From Perkinsus chesapeaki (Eukaryota > Perkinsozoa > Perkinsida > Perkinsidae): 44,867 bases of DNA. Location of the stretch: positions 1-44,867 of the forward strand of contig JAAPAO010000267.1 of NCBI GenBank assembly GCA_013115145.1, written 5' to 3'. A model generated the notes under the pieces. The model ran no database searches and was not told the DNA's origin. It worked only from the letters and a program-made list of their open reading frames with translations. Below are positions 10,835-21,665 of the stretch, in pieces. The translations under genes and the position numbers were made by a program. Position 1 is the stretch's first letter. Each line of letters begins with the position of its first letter.

Positions 10835-13800
10835 TCATCCGCAGCTCCTCGCTACCCTCTGATGAGACGTACTGTCAGCGGAGTTATCAGCAAAATCGTC
10901 GGAGTGCGATAACGCATCCTAAAGAGCGTTTAGTAGGAGACGACATCGACAACCGCATTCATCAACCAAAGACCACGGCAATCGCAGCCTGCAGCTCACC
11001 CTATCAACTGTAGACACCCTGGGCGTTGTGGACCCCCTCAAGTTGCTGTAGCTCCTCCGAGGCGCCGCCCCAAAGAAACTCGACAACAGCCCTTGTGATC
11101 GGTTACTTTCGAGATGCTCGGCCGTGAGATGCTGAGACGTAAGCAGTTCTTGCGCGCCGCAATATTATTTCTTACCCTTAGCTTGTCTGCTATCTCATCC
11201 ACCACTTGCACCACTCTCTGTACATCCTTCCAATTGCTGTCCATGTCCCTCTCGAGCCGGCTCAGCTACCCCAAGGGATGCTCCAAGCCACGTCCAAAGG
11301 CTCTCCTCAGCCTACCCTCTCGAGAACTGCTTCGTGATGAGCTGACTCTGCTGCTTTGGCATCTTCGAGCTCCTTGAGGTAGTGGGTGCCATCAGTGAGG
11401 CCTCTTGCGGTGGCTAAGGGATAATCGATGACTTTGTGGAAGCCCGGAAGATCGGCGTCGGCGTTCGAAGCTCCTGGCTTCTCAATCACAAATTTCACGC
11501 GCTTGAAAAAAAATAGTAGGTTTGTTCCGTTTATAAGGCTAGAAGAGGCTACATAATAGTCAAAATAATACCCCCAACAACTGCCTCCTCCATCCGGGGG
11601 ATCATCAATTAATATTTTATAATAACAGTAATCAATTTAATCACAATGGTACCAATTAGAGTATGTAGATATATATCAATAATAACCAAGCTGCCCTCAC
11701 CCCCACCCAATACAGCAATCGAAAGCCTACGTGTCTTTGAAGCTTCTATTTCCGCCTCCAAGGGATCGATGTCATCAGATACCATTTGGATGACCGACTG
11801 CCTCTCGCTGCCCGTGATCGAGGCTGAATAATAAATGTACTTTGGAAATACAAGGGCAAGCCGCCGCCGCTCACCTCGCCTGATGTGGGAGACTGACATT
11901 CGCGTCGGAAAGGACCTGATCCGAGTGGGCTCTGACTCTGCCTGAAATCTGGCACCTCTTACATCTCCGGATTGACAAGCTCGGGAAACAAGCAAGCACA
12001 AAACTCGTCGAAAGATATCTTTCCCTCACCATCAGTGTCGATTGTTCTGACAGGGAGACGGTGCGATCTTCCTGTTGGCAGTAGTAGCTTACCGGAAAAG
12101 GCGAAGGATGTTGTGAGTCGGCATGCCCAGTCGGAAGTGTCGATTCAACATGTGCTCGAACTCCATAATATCAATCAGCCCAGAGTTGTCCTCATCCATC
12201 GCTTGGAATACCTGACCAGGCAAGGTGATCAAAGATGATCCCAGTTCGGCGCCTTAGGGAGCTTGAACGCTGGTGATTAACAAGTAATCTACGAACGACT
12301 TCACGCAACCGATTTCCAGACCTGCCCTAAGCTCGACTCGCGGTCGAGTGACATATGCCCTCGAATAGGAATGCTTTCAACGACTATCACTCAACCACAA
12401 CGAACAGTCCCTTACCTTGTATAGCTGTTCGCGAGTGATGCGCCTCCTCGACAGCCTTTGTTGAATCTTGTCAATAATAAGGAGTTTATCCCTAATAACA
12501 ACAGGACATCATCAACAAGCCCACCACTGTCTGAGCGTTCCCACCGGTCCATCCAAACATCCCAGAAAGTCGACCCTATAATGTTGAGGGGCAATGCCAT
12601 GTAAGAAGCTCCGACGATTATCAGTAGGGACGAAATCGCTCGACCTGATGACGGTAGAAGTATTTCACGGCGCGCAAGAAATCACTCTCACCCCAGTCCG
12701 TAGCCGGCGCTACATCTCCGTATCCAACGGTACCTGTGAAAGCTCCTGCACAGATGCCCTCAAGGATCTGCCTTACTGATGGTGACGACCGAGAACCACA
12801 TGGCGTGGGGCAAAGAGGCGAAAGCGGCATTGGTCGAGTTGGCAGCGTTGGGCAGACTAACATCCTCCACCCAGTATATGATAGAAGCGAACCATGTGAC
12901 GAGGAATATCAACATTAGCATTGGGACCTACACAGGCAGCAGCAGCAGCAACAGCAGTCACAGAGGAGCTTCGAGATATTTGCTATTTTATAGGTGGTAT
13001 ACAATTAGTAGGGCATACGAGTCTGGGAGGAGGGCTGTTCGTGAGCAGTGTGTTGGACAGTGACAATGAGGGTTTAGAAAGTAGCAAAAAGTGACACGGG
13101 ACTGTGCAGTTTAAAGGGCCACATACTTCTAACTCGCGTTTAAAGGGCACGGTTTAGGTTCACGACCCTACACGGCGGTTAGTGAACTATTCAAAAAGTG
13201 CTGCTTAAATCGCGATGGTTCGAGAATGGGCTCCCGGCGAACCCGAAGCAAATTTACTGATGTTCCTCCCGAGGCACATCAGCAACATTCCTGTTTCGTG
13301 GCAGTTACTTATCATTCTTCTATAAGGAGCATATTCCCTACACTCTCGAACCCCTCTTGCTCCTCCAAGCATATATTAGTATCCGAGGTTGAACCGAGCA
13401 TTACTGGGCTTACTCTAAGGGCATCCATACTGAGAGATAGACTAATGACAAGTAGCCTCCAGCCTGTACTGTTCCGAGTTATCTTCAACATCCTCATCGC
13501 CGGCACCTGAATCACACAGTCGGTGGTGAGATGCAGTGCCCTCTATGAACGGTCGCCCGGCGAGCTAAATCCCCTCACGGAATCCAAGAAAAGAAAAGGA
13601 AGACTAAACGAGCCGCTGGACTCGGTCTTACTAAATACAGTATGAGCTTGACAATCTCATGACCATTTCGATCCACGCCAATCCAGACAGGTACATAAGG
13701 GAGCACCACAATCATATCCAGCCAGTTGTATCTACATCAGTCATTGACGAGAGGACCAAGAGGGAAGCTTACGGTTCACAGAGAGCTCGGCCAAGATGAG

Positions 13801-14456
13801 GTGATGTGACCAGCCGCAACTGAAAGGAAACGACGACCGTGAATCAGATGGCTCCTAGGAGGGCTGATGCTACCACTATTTCCAATAGGAATAGCACATT
13901 GAAGACCGTCTCAGCGACTTCTAGGCCGTCACGAGTCGAGTAGCTTATCGTGTCGGGAACAGGTAGAGTGACCAACACCTACGTGGAGAGGCTTCCGCAT
14001 TCATTCCTCTCCGCAGTGGCCTCCATCTTACAGAGGTCATAACACTGATAATGATAAGTATATTATATAATCGGTAAAGGTTCAGGGTTATCCAGTGCAA
14101 TGAGGGCTCCTCGAGATGGGCATAGACGACATGCCGGGCACCTACGCTTCAAGCTTGCTCCTGGGAACTCTGAGATCGTACTCGATTTAATGGGGCTGCT
14201 CAGATCCTGTAGCCTCTCCAGCCTAGAAGAGGCTCTCTTGGTCACCAGTGTGCCATCGGGAGCTTTCTCTGAGTTAAACAGCTCCTACCGCGGCACCAAA
14301 TCCGTGCGTACCCGTTATCTGGTCGCTGAAACGGACCGACCTCCGACTGTGAGCCGACGCCCTGACCGCACTGGGCCTGGAGGAGTGGCGATGACTAACC
14401 CCTCGAGACTGTGATAAAATAGAAGACACTGTCTGTCTGTTGTTGTTGGGGTCCAT
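10835..14456 (-). CDS. Voltage-gated K+ channel with C-terminal EF-hands (copy A)
   Basis: The ATG at 14456 follows an in-frame stop. Well-supported exons run 14456-14312, 14268-14182, 14141-14032, 13978-13874, 13819-13773, 13731-13632, 13506-13414, 12927-12777, 12733-12692, 12644-12545, 12491-12416, 12211-12093, 12046-11963 and 11915-11875. S1-S3 are recognisable by alignment with copy B (S1 YNILIIISVMTS; S3 WLDMIVVLPYVPVW). S4 is charge-poor (MRMLKITR). The pore loop carries the K+ filter TVGYGD at 12714-12731, followed by S6 and two EF-hand loops (DEDNSGLIDIME, DTDGEGKISFDE). The two EF-hands suggest Ca2+ control of gating in the cytosol. A tail with coiled coil (LSRLERDM...VVDEIADKLR) continues through further exons to about 10835, but its exon joins are uncertain. 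If the intron at 11916-11962 is not used, the protein stops at 11959. Confidence 0.88.
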
Positions 14457-14852
14457 ACTAGATCATTAACATCGTTAAAAACAGAGACCTGCAATATCTC
14501 AGTCATCACAATCACCACCTCCCCCAATGCAACACAGAATGACATGGACACCAGCTAGGAACATGGCAAAGGCCATCACCGCTACACAGAGTCTTCGGTG
14601 TAATCCGCAAAAGCCTAAGGAGGAGCTGCTCCAACCCTTCCCGTTGGCGTCACTCACGTCCCCTCCTGAGATGCTCCTCGCTAGTCTGCTGTTCTCCTGC
14701 TGCTGCTGCCGCCTCGATGCCGCAGCGCTGCTCTTCTGTGCCGCCAAAAGACGGCCCACCACACCCGTCGCCAGGGCCGTACTATTCCACTGCTGCTGTT
14801 GGAGGGGAGTACCTGAGAAAACTGACACTAGCAATGCTCGGTGGGTTTTCCT
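14457..14852. other. Spacer between the tandem K+ channel genes
   Basis: A minus-strand open frame (14834-14499) with a Gln run and one hydrophobic segment lies here, but it has no good ATG start and does not splice in phase into copy A. It may be 5' UTR. Confidence 0.4.
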
Positions 14853-17800
14853 TTACTCCACTGCCGACTTTTCAACTGAGGCTCCCCAATCCCCATTCGC
14901 CTTACCACTATATGGGCGTATAGGTGCCTCCTCCTCCTCTTCGCTCTTCCTCCTCGATCTCCTAGCTGTCCTTTCAACCTCACCAGACGGTTCCTTCACC
15001 ACGCATGTCGACATCATTACCGTTAAGACTGCTACCTTATTGTCATCTGTCAAACCATCCCTATACCCCCGAGCAAATGACACCCTTGGCCTCGGTCTCT
15101 CCGGGGATTTGCTCTCCCCACCTCCGGTCTAGCATTTTTCTCCGAAGCCCCAAGATCAGACTTTGTCAGGCTACCTTCCCTCGACCAAGATAAGTCTTCC
15201 GCGTTTGGGTGCCGAACTCTCCACAGCCGGAACCATCAGTCTGGCATTCGCAGTCCAATTTCGTGGCGCGCGGTAATTCCTATCCCAACCGTTCCGTGCC
15301 CTCCACACTATTTCCCTTACCATCTGTTTTTCCTCCATACGCCTCAGCACCTCCAGCATCTCCGTCAACTTCTCCTCTAAGGCGTTTGTTTCCCCCACGA
15401 CAGCTTCGCTCCGCTAAACAACATGAAAAAAACAGCACTCCTCACTGTAGCTCACTTGTGGTTCTCGTCCTCCTCCTGCCGACCGATAGCTGTCATCGTC
15501 TTCATCTGAAATCCCCATGCATCATCATTCTCAGAGCCCTCTTTACCCCTCACCAGAGTCGTCATCACCCTCGTACCGCCCCCATATCGTCTCCAGTATA
15601 TTCTGGCCCATCCTAGCTGCCAACGTAGACCTCTTGCTGGACTGTCTCGATCCTCTCCTATCCATCACCACTTACTCCATCCCATCCACCACGGCCTCAC
15701 CTCTGCCCTATTCCCCCCTCACTTCCCCCCTCTATACTACCTGCGTTAGAATTACCCTGTCATACCCCAGCTCACGGCCTACCTCTCCGTGTCTGAGGAC
15801 CCTTCATGGTGGCTCTGGAAAGTCTGCCAACAGACAGGCGGTCATCTCAACACTACCAAATTATCCTTCACCTACCGTGGCATGCCATGAGCGGCCAGGT
15901 CGGGAAAGAGGCAGCTGCAGAACTCCTCAAAGCTGACCTTACCGGAGCTGTCCGGGTCCATGTGTCTGATAGCGCCCTGTTCCGTAAATAACACCTGTCA
16001 TGCTCAGCTACTTAAACAACTTCTTCACGTTCCTCTTAGGCATCGCCAGTCTGAACTCGTCATTCAACATGTGCTCCAGCTCCCCTATATCGATCCCACC
16101 AGACCCGTCCGCATCGATCTGGGTGAAAACCTGAGATAGCAATGATACCCGACACATAATAGATATAATATATAGTCATTTATCCAAAAGATAATGACAC
16201 CAGAGACTTCACCTTACATTGTACACTTGGTCCCTCGTGATTTGCCTATTAGACAACCTCTGATGAATCTTGTCGACTATAAGTATCCTGTCCCTACACA
16301 CAAAAAGATTCCCTTCTTCTCTCCACTTTCAGACCCACCTATCCGTCCAGACATCCCAGAAGGTGGAGCCGATGATGCTGAGTGGCATCGCCATGTAGGA
16401 GACTCCAATGATTATTAACGTAGCCGTCATCATACTCCCTAAAGCCAAATCTTTCAAGCAGCAGCAGCAGCACAAGATAAGCTCCTCCCTACCGGCTGGT
16501 GTGGCCAGTTCTATATCTCCGTACCCGACAGTGCCTACCAACAAAAAGGATGTGACAGGGATGGAGGAGAAGGAGGAGGAGGTACTTATGGTGACAAGAG
16601 AGAACCACATCGCGTGGGGAAGGGAGTGAAAGGTCTTCACGCCAGTGTTGTTGAGATCTGTCTCTATCCAATATAGTATGGATGCAAACCATACAACCAG
16701 GAAGAACAGCATCAACATGGGCACCTGAACAAGATGACAAGGAGGAGGAGGAGGCTCCCGCTGTCAGCGACTTTTCCAGAGCCGCTGGTTCGCTACAACA
16801 GGGGAGAATAGGGATCTGTTAACGTTTGGAGCTGGCCTATAGTGCGCGCTTTACTGAGTCCTTTTTCATAATATATCCAGAAGAAGAGCAGAAGCCACAC
16901 TACGAAGCTTCTTCCAAAGCATCTTTATACGATGATAAAGATAACGGAGCTGCTGCTGTTGCTTCTGCAGCCGCCAGTGGCCCATCTCCTGGCTCGGCGT
17001 TGGCTCGGTAGAATATATAGTAGCAAAACGTACAATAAAAGAACACTAGCAATCAACGAACGGATACAACGAGTACAGTAAGACTCAGTGCTCTGAAGTA
17101 CACAGTCGGATCGTCTATTGATAGAATGCTCTGACGACATGCTCTACGTGACACATAAGCGCATAACTTACTCTGAGGGCATCCAAGCTCAAGGATAGGC
17201 TTGTTACTAATAAACGCCAGCCACTACTGTTACGAGTGATCTTCACCATTCTCATGGCTGGCACCTTACATAGACATCACTACCTACCCTTCAATGGAGG
17301 AGGAAGCCTACCACAAACAGGGCCAGACGAAGCCCTTTATAATCGTGCCGATCAACACCGCACCACAACGCCACGTAGGGTGCAACGATAAAGAGATCCA
17401 GCCAGTTGTACCTGGCGGTGCATTCGGGACAGACCAGATCCCACACGCTTACGGCTCCATTAGAGCTGGAATCAGGGAAGGAGCGGTAGAAAGGCGAAGC
17501 TGAAGCTCCAGGATGAATACAGTATGACCGGCAGCTTACTACCAGAAGCTCCGTGATAAAAGCCGCATTAAAAACGTTCTCGGCTACATGGAGCACGTCG
17601 TAGGCTCGAGGACTCAGTTGTTCCGGCACCGGCAAGGTGATCACAACCTGACCTAGGATACACCTATCCAAAGCTCCATGCTGCCCTACAGCAGTGATGA
17701 CACTGAAGAGTATTATAGTGCTGTATGCTATATGAACATAGTAACTGGTATTGGTCAGACTGGGCTCCTCTAGATGCATGAATAAAGCCTCCCGTCTACC

Positions 17801-18010
17801 TATCAACAACACCAATGCATCCACCTTAACCATGATAATCTTACTAGCAGGCCGGGGCCGAAATATTTTCCTATGCGGGGCATCATCGAGACCTGAGGCA
17901 CGGAGCTGTCATGCCGTTGAGATCGAGAAGCAGCCGCCAGACCTCCTGCCTCCAAGGAGAGGCACACCTTGGCCGAAGACTTAGGGACCCCCACAGACTC
18001 TAGTTCACGC
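14853..18010 (-). CDS. Voltage-gated K+ channel with C-terminal EF-hands (copy B, 5' end unresolved)
   Basis: This is a paralogue of the next gene downstream on the same strand, with matching exon layout. S1 (YSTIILFSVITAV), S2, S3 (WLDLFIVAPYVALW) and S4 (MRMVKITR) are followed by the K+ filter TVGYGD at 16515-16532, S6 (LIIIGVSYMAMPLSIIGS), and two EF-hand loops (DADGSGGIDIGE, DPDSSGKVSFEE). The tail includes a Gln/Ser-rich part, a coiled coil (LEEKLTEMLEVLRRMEEKQM), a Cys pair region and a basic/acidic end, stopping at 14853. Introns are mostly 41-54 nt. A Ca2+-sensitive, plasma-membrane or endomembrane K+ channel is the best reading. The N-terminal exon with the start codon was not found; coding is clear from about 18000 downward. 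Confidence 0.86.
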
Positions 18011-18415
18011 TCATGCACGCTCACTTTAACAAAAATACTGACAAAGCCTCAGTCACGGCAACCTGGACCACCGCAGACCAGAGCGCTCTCTTATATTGTA
18101 CACATCACCCTGGGAAAGAGCAACGTAGAGCAGCATCAGCATCAGCAGTCTCCACAAATAATAGTTGTTCCTGTTGGTGGGAAGGGCAGCAGCCTTAGCG
18201 CCGCTCTGGTATACACCAGCAGTGGGCCAGTATTAACCAACACAATACAGATAGTGCCGATCACATAGGTTCGTCACCGTTTATCATGATAGGCCCGCCC
18301 AAGCGGTTGGTCTTTGATAAAGCATAGTCTCGAGGCTCACTCTGGATCTGATGTGTCGAAAGATACCTAACAACCAACCATCCAACCAGATCGCAAGTTG
18401 GGAGACTGCGGGCAC

Positions 18416-19557
18416 CTACTTCAATTTGGAATCAATCTCGGTAATATGATCCAGAGTGTTGGCAAAATGCCACCTCTTCTTTCCGATGAACTCCGACACG
18501 CACTCATTACTCCGGTTGTCCGGGAAGCCTCGAAGCGTCGTCTCATGTCGCAGCAGCGTTCTAGTCTTCCCAGGATGAATCAAATGGCGCCAATTCTGCA
18601 GCACCGTGCCCTCGCATCCAGGATACCTGCTCCTCCGAGTTCCAGCCAGCTACTACAGTCGTCCCACCTCAAAGAATCGTAAGGAAGGTCTTCCCTGATG
18701 TGGCGAATAAGGAGGCCACCAACCCTTCTGTCAGGAACTCGATCGATGAGCGTAGTCTCCTGTGATGGCGAGTCGCTCGTCACTCTACCCTGAGGTGGCT
18801 TCACCTGCATTCTGCTCCTTGGGTCGTCTCGGGACATGTTCTCTTTGATGCGGTCAAAACTGGCAGCTGCTCGTTGATGATAGCGTTGCCATTTGGGGAA
18901 CTGATGGGAGTATCCACGCGACCTAAAAAAGAATCCTACCTCCTTAGATGGTGCATGCTTCGACCTAAGATTCACTTGCCAATGCACCTAACAGGAACCC
19001 CTCCAAGACCGTCGCAGCGAGCTATGCCCCGCAGATTTGAGAGAAGTGTGGTATTATTATTACCGAATCTTTCTCAATGAAGCTATTAGCCGAAACACTT
19101 CGGACCATTGATCCGCTATCGGCTATGTTGCCATACTTACAGTCGGCATACACACCATCCACATGGAGATCCTTCTCTGGCACTGATCGGAGGTCCCGAG
19201 TTCGATCCCGGCACCCTTCTCATTATCCTACCAGATCTAGCCCTCTTCCTCGACCCAACCAACCCAGGCGGTCCCTTAGGAGAGCTAAACTGCCCCAGCG
19301 GACGCCTAACTTCCCCATTACCGCGCGCCACAAAATTCCTAACCCACCTAGTCTGCCTGAGTGTAAGCTGCCAATCCATCAGAGGTCTATCCCCGTGCAT
19401 CTTGAGGCTGCTGCCATCAGTCGCATGTGCGCAATAATCGTTGGCGTTCCGTGAGGCGTATCTAAGGTTCACCCGCGTCCTCTCCACCGACGAAGCCTGC
19501 CTACTCCTTCCCTCGAAGCGTGTCCAGCTTCACCTCCATATGCGCCGATTGGGCCAT
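18416..19557 (-). CDS. Unrecognised multi-exon gene
   Basis: Several protein-like exons join by 42-49 nt introns. One starts at an ATG at 19557 (MAQSAHMEVKLDTLRGKE) and leads to an exon with NDYCAHATDG and DWQLTLRQTR, then a basic Gly/Pro exon, then VPEKDLHVDGVYADCKYG. Lower exons include FPKWQRYHQRAAASFDRIKE and the C-terminal FANTLDHITEIDSKLK before a TAG at 18416. The joins between 18990 and 18600 remain ambiguous because two frames stay open. No domain is recognised. It could be two genes. Confidence 0.45.
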
Positions 19558-19744
19558 TATTTGCACCTTCTCCCTTTCCAAAATTAATTGACCAACACTA
19601 CAAGTAACGATACTGGAAATATCTCAAAGACAGCAGCAGCAGCTAGTCTTGCTTTAGACTTCCTTTCAATTCTCCAACGTCGATTACCCTGAAAAGATCA
19701 ACTCCCCTTTGCGCCGCCGCCGCCCAAACCTACAGTATTTGTGG

Positions 19745-20146
19745 TTAGTCCTCCAGCTCCTCTCCCGCTCCACTAGAGCTAGCTGCTCGGACATAGAGGA
19801 CGTTATTGCACCTATCAACACTGACCGCTGCGCCACGAAATTGCTCCTCGCTATTACCGAATCAACACATCTCCGAGTGCTCCCTTGAAGTTGCCCTCCT
19901 GAAAAGCAACAAGCCTTACCAAGCAAACCCATACCAGGCCTCCACTACCTGCCACTCCTCGCACTTATCCAGCCTCAAGTTCATGAACGTATCCACACTC
20001 ATAAGGCGGCCCTTGAGCTCCAATGTTCCCCACTTCAGACGGACCATAACCTGACACAGTCATTCTGTCCCCCCCAACCTGGACCCTACCTCCTGCCCGG
20101 TGAGCTCGTTCAGGAAGGGTTGAGGATTCACCGGCACGACCGACAT
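19745..20146 (-). CDS. SNRPF: Small nuclear ribonucleoprotein F (Sm F)
   Basis: Four exons, 20146-20090, 20050-19949, 19898-19858 and 19811-19745, encode 88 residues, the usual Sm F size. Introns are 39, 50 and 46 nt. The N-terminus (NPQPFLNELTGQE) and Sm1 motif (VMVRLKWG...GRLMSVDTFMNLRL) are diagnostic, and the Sm2 motif reads GDVLIRCNNVLYVR. The protein is one of seven in the Sm ring that wraps spliceosomal snRNAs. The tail is acidic (GEELED), as in other Sm F proteins. Confidence 0.95.
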
Positions 20147-20432
20147 AATGAGAGCAACTCTGGCCAACTGTATTTCTGCATTTCCCCGCCGCCCCGCCCC
20201 CCCCAACGCTACACCTACTCCAAGCGGAACCAATGAAATGGCGGTGGATGGTTTGGAATTAGTTTATGGGGCATTCTCATCATCAGAGTGATGGCCGCAG
20301 ACATGTTGCCAATACAAAAATGCTAGCCCGCCATGAGGCCATTTCCAGCTGCATGAAATATCTCCCTAAGGATCCCATAGAGACCCAATGTGCATTATCA
20401 ATAGTATATGAGTGTCATTAAACAACCAGGCC

Positions 20433-21665
20433 TTAGCCTAGCTGGGCTTGGAGTGCCGCCAACTGATCGGCCTCCTCCTCCGTCAAACCATCTGAAGTGC
20501 AGCAGCAGCAGCCTTCCGAACATCCACTAGAGAGACCTACCACTCCTTCGAGAAGACTGAGCAGCACTTCGTTGTGGTTGAGCCTGTTTGGCCGGCACTG
20601 ATGGCTGAGCCAAGGGCTGCTGGGCGACAACCCCTCCCGTTGGGACTTGGGCAGCCTATCAATGGGTAAGAAAACCTCCAATAGTGCATGGTTCCTACAT
20701 CCACCATTCTGGCCTCCAATTCCTGTGCTTCAATCTCCTCAAGCTCATTCAGTAGCTCCTCGTCATCTGTTACAGTATTACCACCGGAAAGCACCTACAG
20801 CAAACGACGACCAAGCCCCAGCACCCGTCACGCGCCACAAAACTCCTTGGCTGCTGAGCTTCAAAGGCGCCCTATCGAGCACGGGCTTCTGCCCTCGCGA
20901 GCAGATCCACAGTGGCCCTATTAGAGCCCACAGTGGCCCTATTAGAGCCCACAGTGACCCTATTAGAGCCCACAGTGGCCCTATTAAAGCCCATAGTGGT
21001 CCTATTAAAGCCCAGAGAGTCTATTGACCAGCGGACTACATTAGCAACTTCATTTTGCATATCCTGCATCTCTTGCATATCATCCATGAGTGCATCAATC
21101 TACAACACATTAACCAAGATACTCATACCGAGCTCTAATACATTATCAATATTAAGCTGTTGATTCATAATCTTTTGAGCCGACACACCCGTCGCCAAGG
21201 CCGACACTGCCACCGCTGTGGTCTGGCTCGATTCCAACGACAGAATTTGCTGCTCCAAAGTCATACCTATTTTCCCTCAACACATGTCCAGATATACCAC
21301 AGCTACGTGAATTCATAAGAGTTGTCAGCTCCCCCTCGAGCATCTTCTTCCGCTTCAAAGCCATCAATGCCCCTCTCTTATCCTTAGCTGCAGCTCGAGC
21401 TCCTATACGAGGAGGAACTCAAGGCATTTAACAAGCCGATTGGGACGGTACGAGCATCCTGCTCTTGGAGGGCCATTTTCTTTTCAATCAGCTGCTCCCT
21501 CTTTTCAAGGGTAGCAATGGCCTCTTTGTTCTTCATAATCGCATCCGGAAGATTCTGAAAGATATTTTCCGAGGTCGAATAATGACAAGCCCACATTACC
21601 TTGGATGGTGGCTGCTGATTGGCCTGCTGATCCTTCTTCTTTGAACCACCGAAGAAGAGTCGCAT
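20433..21665 (-). CDS. SNF7: ESCRT-III subunit Snf7/VPS32 (CHMP4)
   Basis: Snf7 is the main filament-forming ESCRT-III subunit for membrane scission in multivesicular-body formation. The start is MRLFFGGSKKKDQQ at 21665, followed by the core helices: AIATLEKREQLIEKKM, then ALMALKRKKMLEGEL, then LEQQILSLESSQT, NIDNVLEL, DALMDDMQEMQDMQNEVAN, and the late acidic helix DDEELLNELEEIEAQELEA. A Pro/Gln/Ala-rich linker and the last helix (EEEADQLAALQAQLG) complete it. Most introns are 40-49 nt. One about 250-nt intron after NEVAN contains the 21-bp minisatellite. The junction between NVLEL and the next exon fits the family only if a 30-nt intron begins GG rather than GT, or if there is a sequence error. 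Confidence 0.93.
20908..21012. repeat. 21-bp minisatellite, 5 copies, in a Snf7 intron
   Basis: The unit CACAGTGGCCCTATTAGAGCC repeats five times with a few substitutions in the last copies. Its 21-bp length keeps frame on both strands, so it makes an artificial-looking repetitive open frame. It falls inside the large intron of the Snf7 gene. Confidence 0.93.

Noticed and set aside
14456-14853. Fusion of the two K+ channels into one double-domain protein
   Set aside because: Copy B has a stop at 14853, copy A has its own ATG after an in-frame stop, and no donor-acceptor pair joins them in phase.
19190-19225. Second tRNA-like fragment (GAGTTCGATCCCGG)
   Set aside because: The T stem does not pair, and the segment lies inside a predicted 49-nt intron.
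20647-21027. Plus-strand repeat protein with HSGPIRA repeats
   Set aside because: The repeats come from the intronic 21-bp minisatellite, and the frame is antisense to Snf7 exons.
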